Source: Aneurinibacillus aneurinilyticus ATCC 12856 (GTDB taxonomy: Bacteria; Bacillota; Bacilli; Aneurinibacillales; Aneurinibacillaceae). Taken from it: 47,922 nt of DNA. Position 1 is the stretch's first letter; each line of letters starts with the position of its first letter. Below are positions 46,242-47,922 of this stretch, piece by piece. A program made the translations under genes and the position numbers. Below the pieces are notes generated by a model. The model worked only from the letters and a program-made list of their open reading frames with translations, made no database searches and was not told the DNA's origin. The stretch covers positions 29,583-77,504 of the forward strand of contig NZ_KE952892.1 in assembly GCF_000466385.1 (NCBI RefSeq). The letters run 5' to 3'.

Positions 46242-47234
46242 ATGAAGGAAATTAAAAAAATATACGAGGAAGTATTAGGGGAGATGCTTCAGAAAGCAGA
46301 AAAGAGAAGAGAGGCGGCCTATAAAGAAGCTGTGCATGATTTTATTGAATTGATCAACGAGAAAATGACTGAGCATGAGAAGCAGGCGTCCTACGACTAC
46401 CAGGTTGCTATTGAGCAATTTATCGCTGATAAGCGTCTTGCCGGTTGTTCTACAGGCACATTAAAAAATTATACATTAGAACTTCAAATATTTAAGAAGC
46501 ATATAAATAAGCCACTGCAGGATATTACGGATGCAGATATCAAGTTGTACTTAGGACATTTTGAACATTTAAAACGCGCCACGATTGCCACAAAAACCAG
46601 TATTTTAAAATCTTTCTTTGCCTACCTAATGGATGAAGAAATAATTCAAAAAAATCCGATGCGTAAAATTAAACGTGTCAAAGAGGAAAAAAAGCAAATT
46701 AGGTACCTCACAATGGATGAGATGTTACGTATTCGAGAAGCAGCTGGAGATAATTTGAGGGCGCGTTGCATGCTTGAATTTTTATTTGAGACAGGCTGCC
46801 GTGTTTCTGAGATGGTACAAATTCGGCTGGACCAAATTGACTGGCTCAATCGTTCGGTCATTGTTCGAGGGAAAGGAGCAAAAGAGAGAACCGTATACTT
46901 TCATGTGAACGCACACTATTACTTAAAGAAATACTTAAATACTCGGCTCGATAATAGCCCGTATTTGTTTGCACCACGAAAGGGGAAGGCTAGAGCGCTA
47001 AGTACCCGGATTGTTCAATCAGAAATAAAGAAAATTGGTGAAAAAGCTGGTTTAAATAAACGACTACATCCTCATATGTTACGGCATACACTAGCGACCC
47101 ACCTTCTAAATAAGGGAATGGAGATTAGTTCTGTTGCTGAAATTCTTGGCCACGAAAAACTTAGCACAACACAGATTTATGCTCGTATCACGGAGCGACG
47201 AAAAAAGGAAGAATATATCAGGTATATTGCCTAG
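46242..47234 (+). CDS. Tyrosine recombinase/integrase (XerC/D-like)
   Basis: 330-residue site-specific recombinase. All catalytic residues are present: R187 in TGCRVSEM, H278-x-x-R281 in HMLRH, H304 in LGHEKL and Y313 in TTQIYARIT. A SAM-like core-binding domain (about 50-140) precedes the catalytic one, and an extra helical, strongly charged extension (1-45, LQKAEKRREAAYKEAV) precedes that. ATG 46242 follows GGAGGGAG. It could integrate the element, or resolve multimers if the element is a plasmid; no att duplication can be seen in this window. Expression may be controlled by the palindrome upstream. Confidence 0.93.
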   Translation: MKEIKKIYEEVLGEMLQKAEKRREAAYKEAVHDFIELINEKMTEHEKQASYDYQVAIEQFIADKRLAGCSTGTLKNYTLELQIFKKHINKPLQDITDADIKLYLGHFEHLKRATIATKTSILKSFFAYLMDEEIIQKNPMRKIKRVKEEKKQIRYLTMDEMLRIREAAGDNLRARCMLEFLFETGCRVSEMVQIRLDQIDWLNRSVIVRGKGAKERTVYFHVNAHYYLKKYLNTRLDNSPYLFAPRKGKARALSTRIVQSEIKKIGEKAGLNKRLHPHMLRHTLATHLLNKGMEISSVAEILGHEKLSTTQIYARITERRKKEEYIRYIA

Positions 47235-47289
47235 TATTTTTTCCAATTTTGTATTTCGTAAAATCGCCATTTTATGAGGAGGGAAATAA

Positions 47290-47922
47290 GTGAAAAAGAA
47301 AGCTATTCGGTTATTTTTTTGCAGTTTATTGGCATTAAGTATGCTACTAAATGTAAATCATGTACTAGCAGCTACAACAATAGATGCAAAAGTTCGATTA
47401 ATTGCAGGGACAATAGGCGCCTCGTATTACTACTTTAAATTTGATTATGATATAGAGAATAAAGGTTATGACTTTTCCAATGAGAACGCAAGATTCATAT
47501 TAACTAGAAGTCCGTACTACGAGAAAAAAGAAGGTAATGGCACAAGAAACGTAACTAGTGGATATGCAAGATTAAGTTATCAGCTCAAAGATTCAAGCGG
47601 GAAATCTATAGGATCATGGGTAGAGGTGTTAGACCGTGGTGAGATAAATATTACAAGAAACATTGATATTGCAACAGCTATGCTTCCAGAAGGGGGATAT
47701 ACCGTAAGTTTTTCATATAATCAAAACTTTGATGGTGAAACATACATCACTTATAAGGGCGATAGCTGGTGGGGCGATTCTTCAGGGAGCTTTGAACAAA
47801 ATGATGGATGGATTAGATTAGGCTCATATTCATTCATTGTTAAACGTCCAGTCGAAGCTACGCTTACTCCTGAACAGGCAAAACAACTGAAAGAAGCTTC
47901 GCAAAATGCTTCAGTGCAGATA
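47290..47922 (+). CDS. Secreted hypothetical protein, runs off the window
   Basis: GTG at 47290 behind GAGGAGGG. The signal peptide (MKKKAIRLFFCSLLALSMLL, cleavage after VLA-A) leads to an extracellular beta-rich domain (KVRLIAGTIGASYYYFKFDYDIENKGYDF) that reads like a jelly-roll or immunoglobulin-type fold. 211 codons are visible and the frame is open at the edge, beginning a helical Lys/Gln-rich segment (LTPEQAKQLKEAS). No family recognised. A recurring intergenic motif (TTCGTAAAATCGCC at about 47252) lies just before its ribosome site. Confidence 0.7.
   Translation, partial: MKKKAIRLFFCSLLALSMLLNVNHVLAATTIDAKVRLIAGTIGASYYYFKFDYDIENKGYDFSNENARFILTRSPYYEKKEGNGTRNVTSGYARLSYQLKDSSGKSIGSWVEVLDRGEINITRNIDIATAMLPEGGYTVSFSYNQNFDGETYITYKGDSWWGDSSGSFEQNDGWIRLGSYSFIVKRPVEATLTPEQAKQLKEASQNASVQI

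Overview
The window looks like part of a large conjugative element (integrative element or plasmid) from a low- to mid-GC Gram-positive host of the order Bacillales. Evidence: strong AGGAGG-type ribosome binding sites, frequent TTG/GTG starts, a TcpA/TcpC/TcpE/VirB4-type transfer apparatus of Gram-positive elements, a single-membrane secretion layout, and cell-wall hydrolases instead of outer-membrane parts. No rRNA, tRNA, CRISPR array or complete insertion sequence was seen, and no replication initiator was recognised. I cannot name the genus from sequence alone.

Layout. 1-1.4 kb: minus-strand genes (a partial ORF, a RadC-family protein, a 47-residue protein) with their promoters. 1.3-7.5 kb: a plus-strand operon behind a promoter with tandem palindromic operators: two unrecognised proteins, an SNF2-type helicase, a PAPS-reductase/DUF3440 PP-loop protein, a ParB-domain partner (the IbrA/IbrB pairing) and a small HTH-like protein. 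7.6-10.3 kb: remnants of an IS-like end, a serine resolvase with a res-like site, a DUF5348 protein, and short genes including two tiny membrane proteins that share one translation-start cassette. 10.4-13.4 kb: cargo (a ComEC-like metallo-beta-lactamase-fold lipoprotein, an ankyrin-repeat protein, a small ORF, a GNAT acetyltransferase).

13.5-28.7 kb: the conjugation core. It starts at a 97-bp promoter element with 12-bp iterons, followed at once by a terminator-like hairpin. It encodes a TcpA/FtsK coupling ATPase, an iteron plus hairpin block (oriT or origin candidate), a three-gene DNA-processing module with a replication-relaxation-family protein, then TcpC, a small membrane protein, TcpE, a VirB4 ATPase, accessory proteins and a very long VirB6-like protein. 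Several intrinsic terminators sit between these genes, and at least two leave no room for a promoter behind them.

28.7-40.7 kb: the same 97-bp element recurs (96/97 identical), again followed by a terminator, and heads a second operon. This operon has the composition of a Tad/type IVc pilus machine: two CpaE/TadZ-like ATPases and one degenerate relative, a SAF/CpaB protein, a CpaF/TadA ATPase, TadB and TadC, small pilin-like proteins, and a large secreted repeat protein. A lytic transglycosylase/M23 peptidase is also encoded. The shared promoter predicts that the conjugation channel and the Tad-like machine are expressed together, which is the most striking feature of the window.

40.7-47.9 kb: small hypothetical genes, topoisomerase III, a YdjM-like membrane hydrolase, a second cell-wall hydrolase with the reverse domain order, a tyrosine recombinase behind a large palindrome, and the start of a secreted protein that runs off the end.
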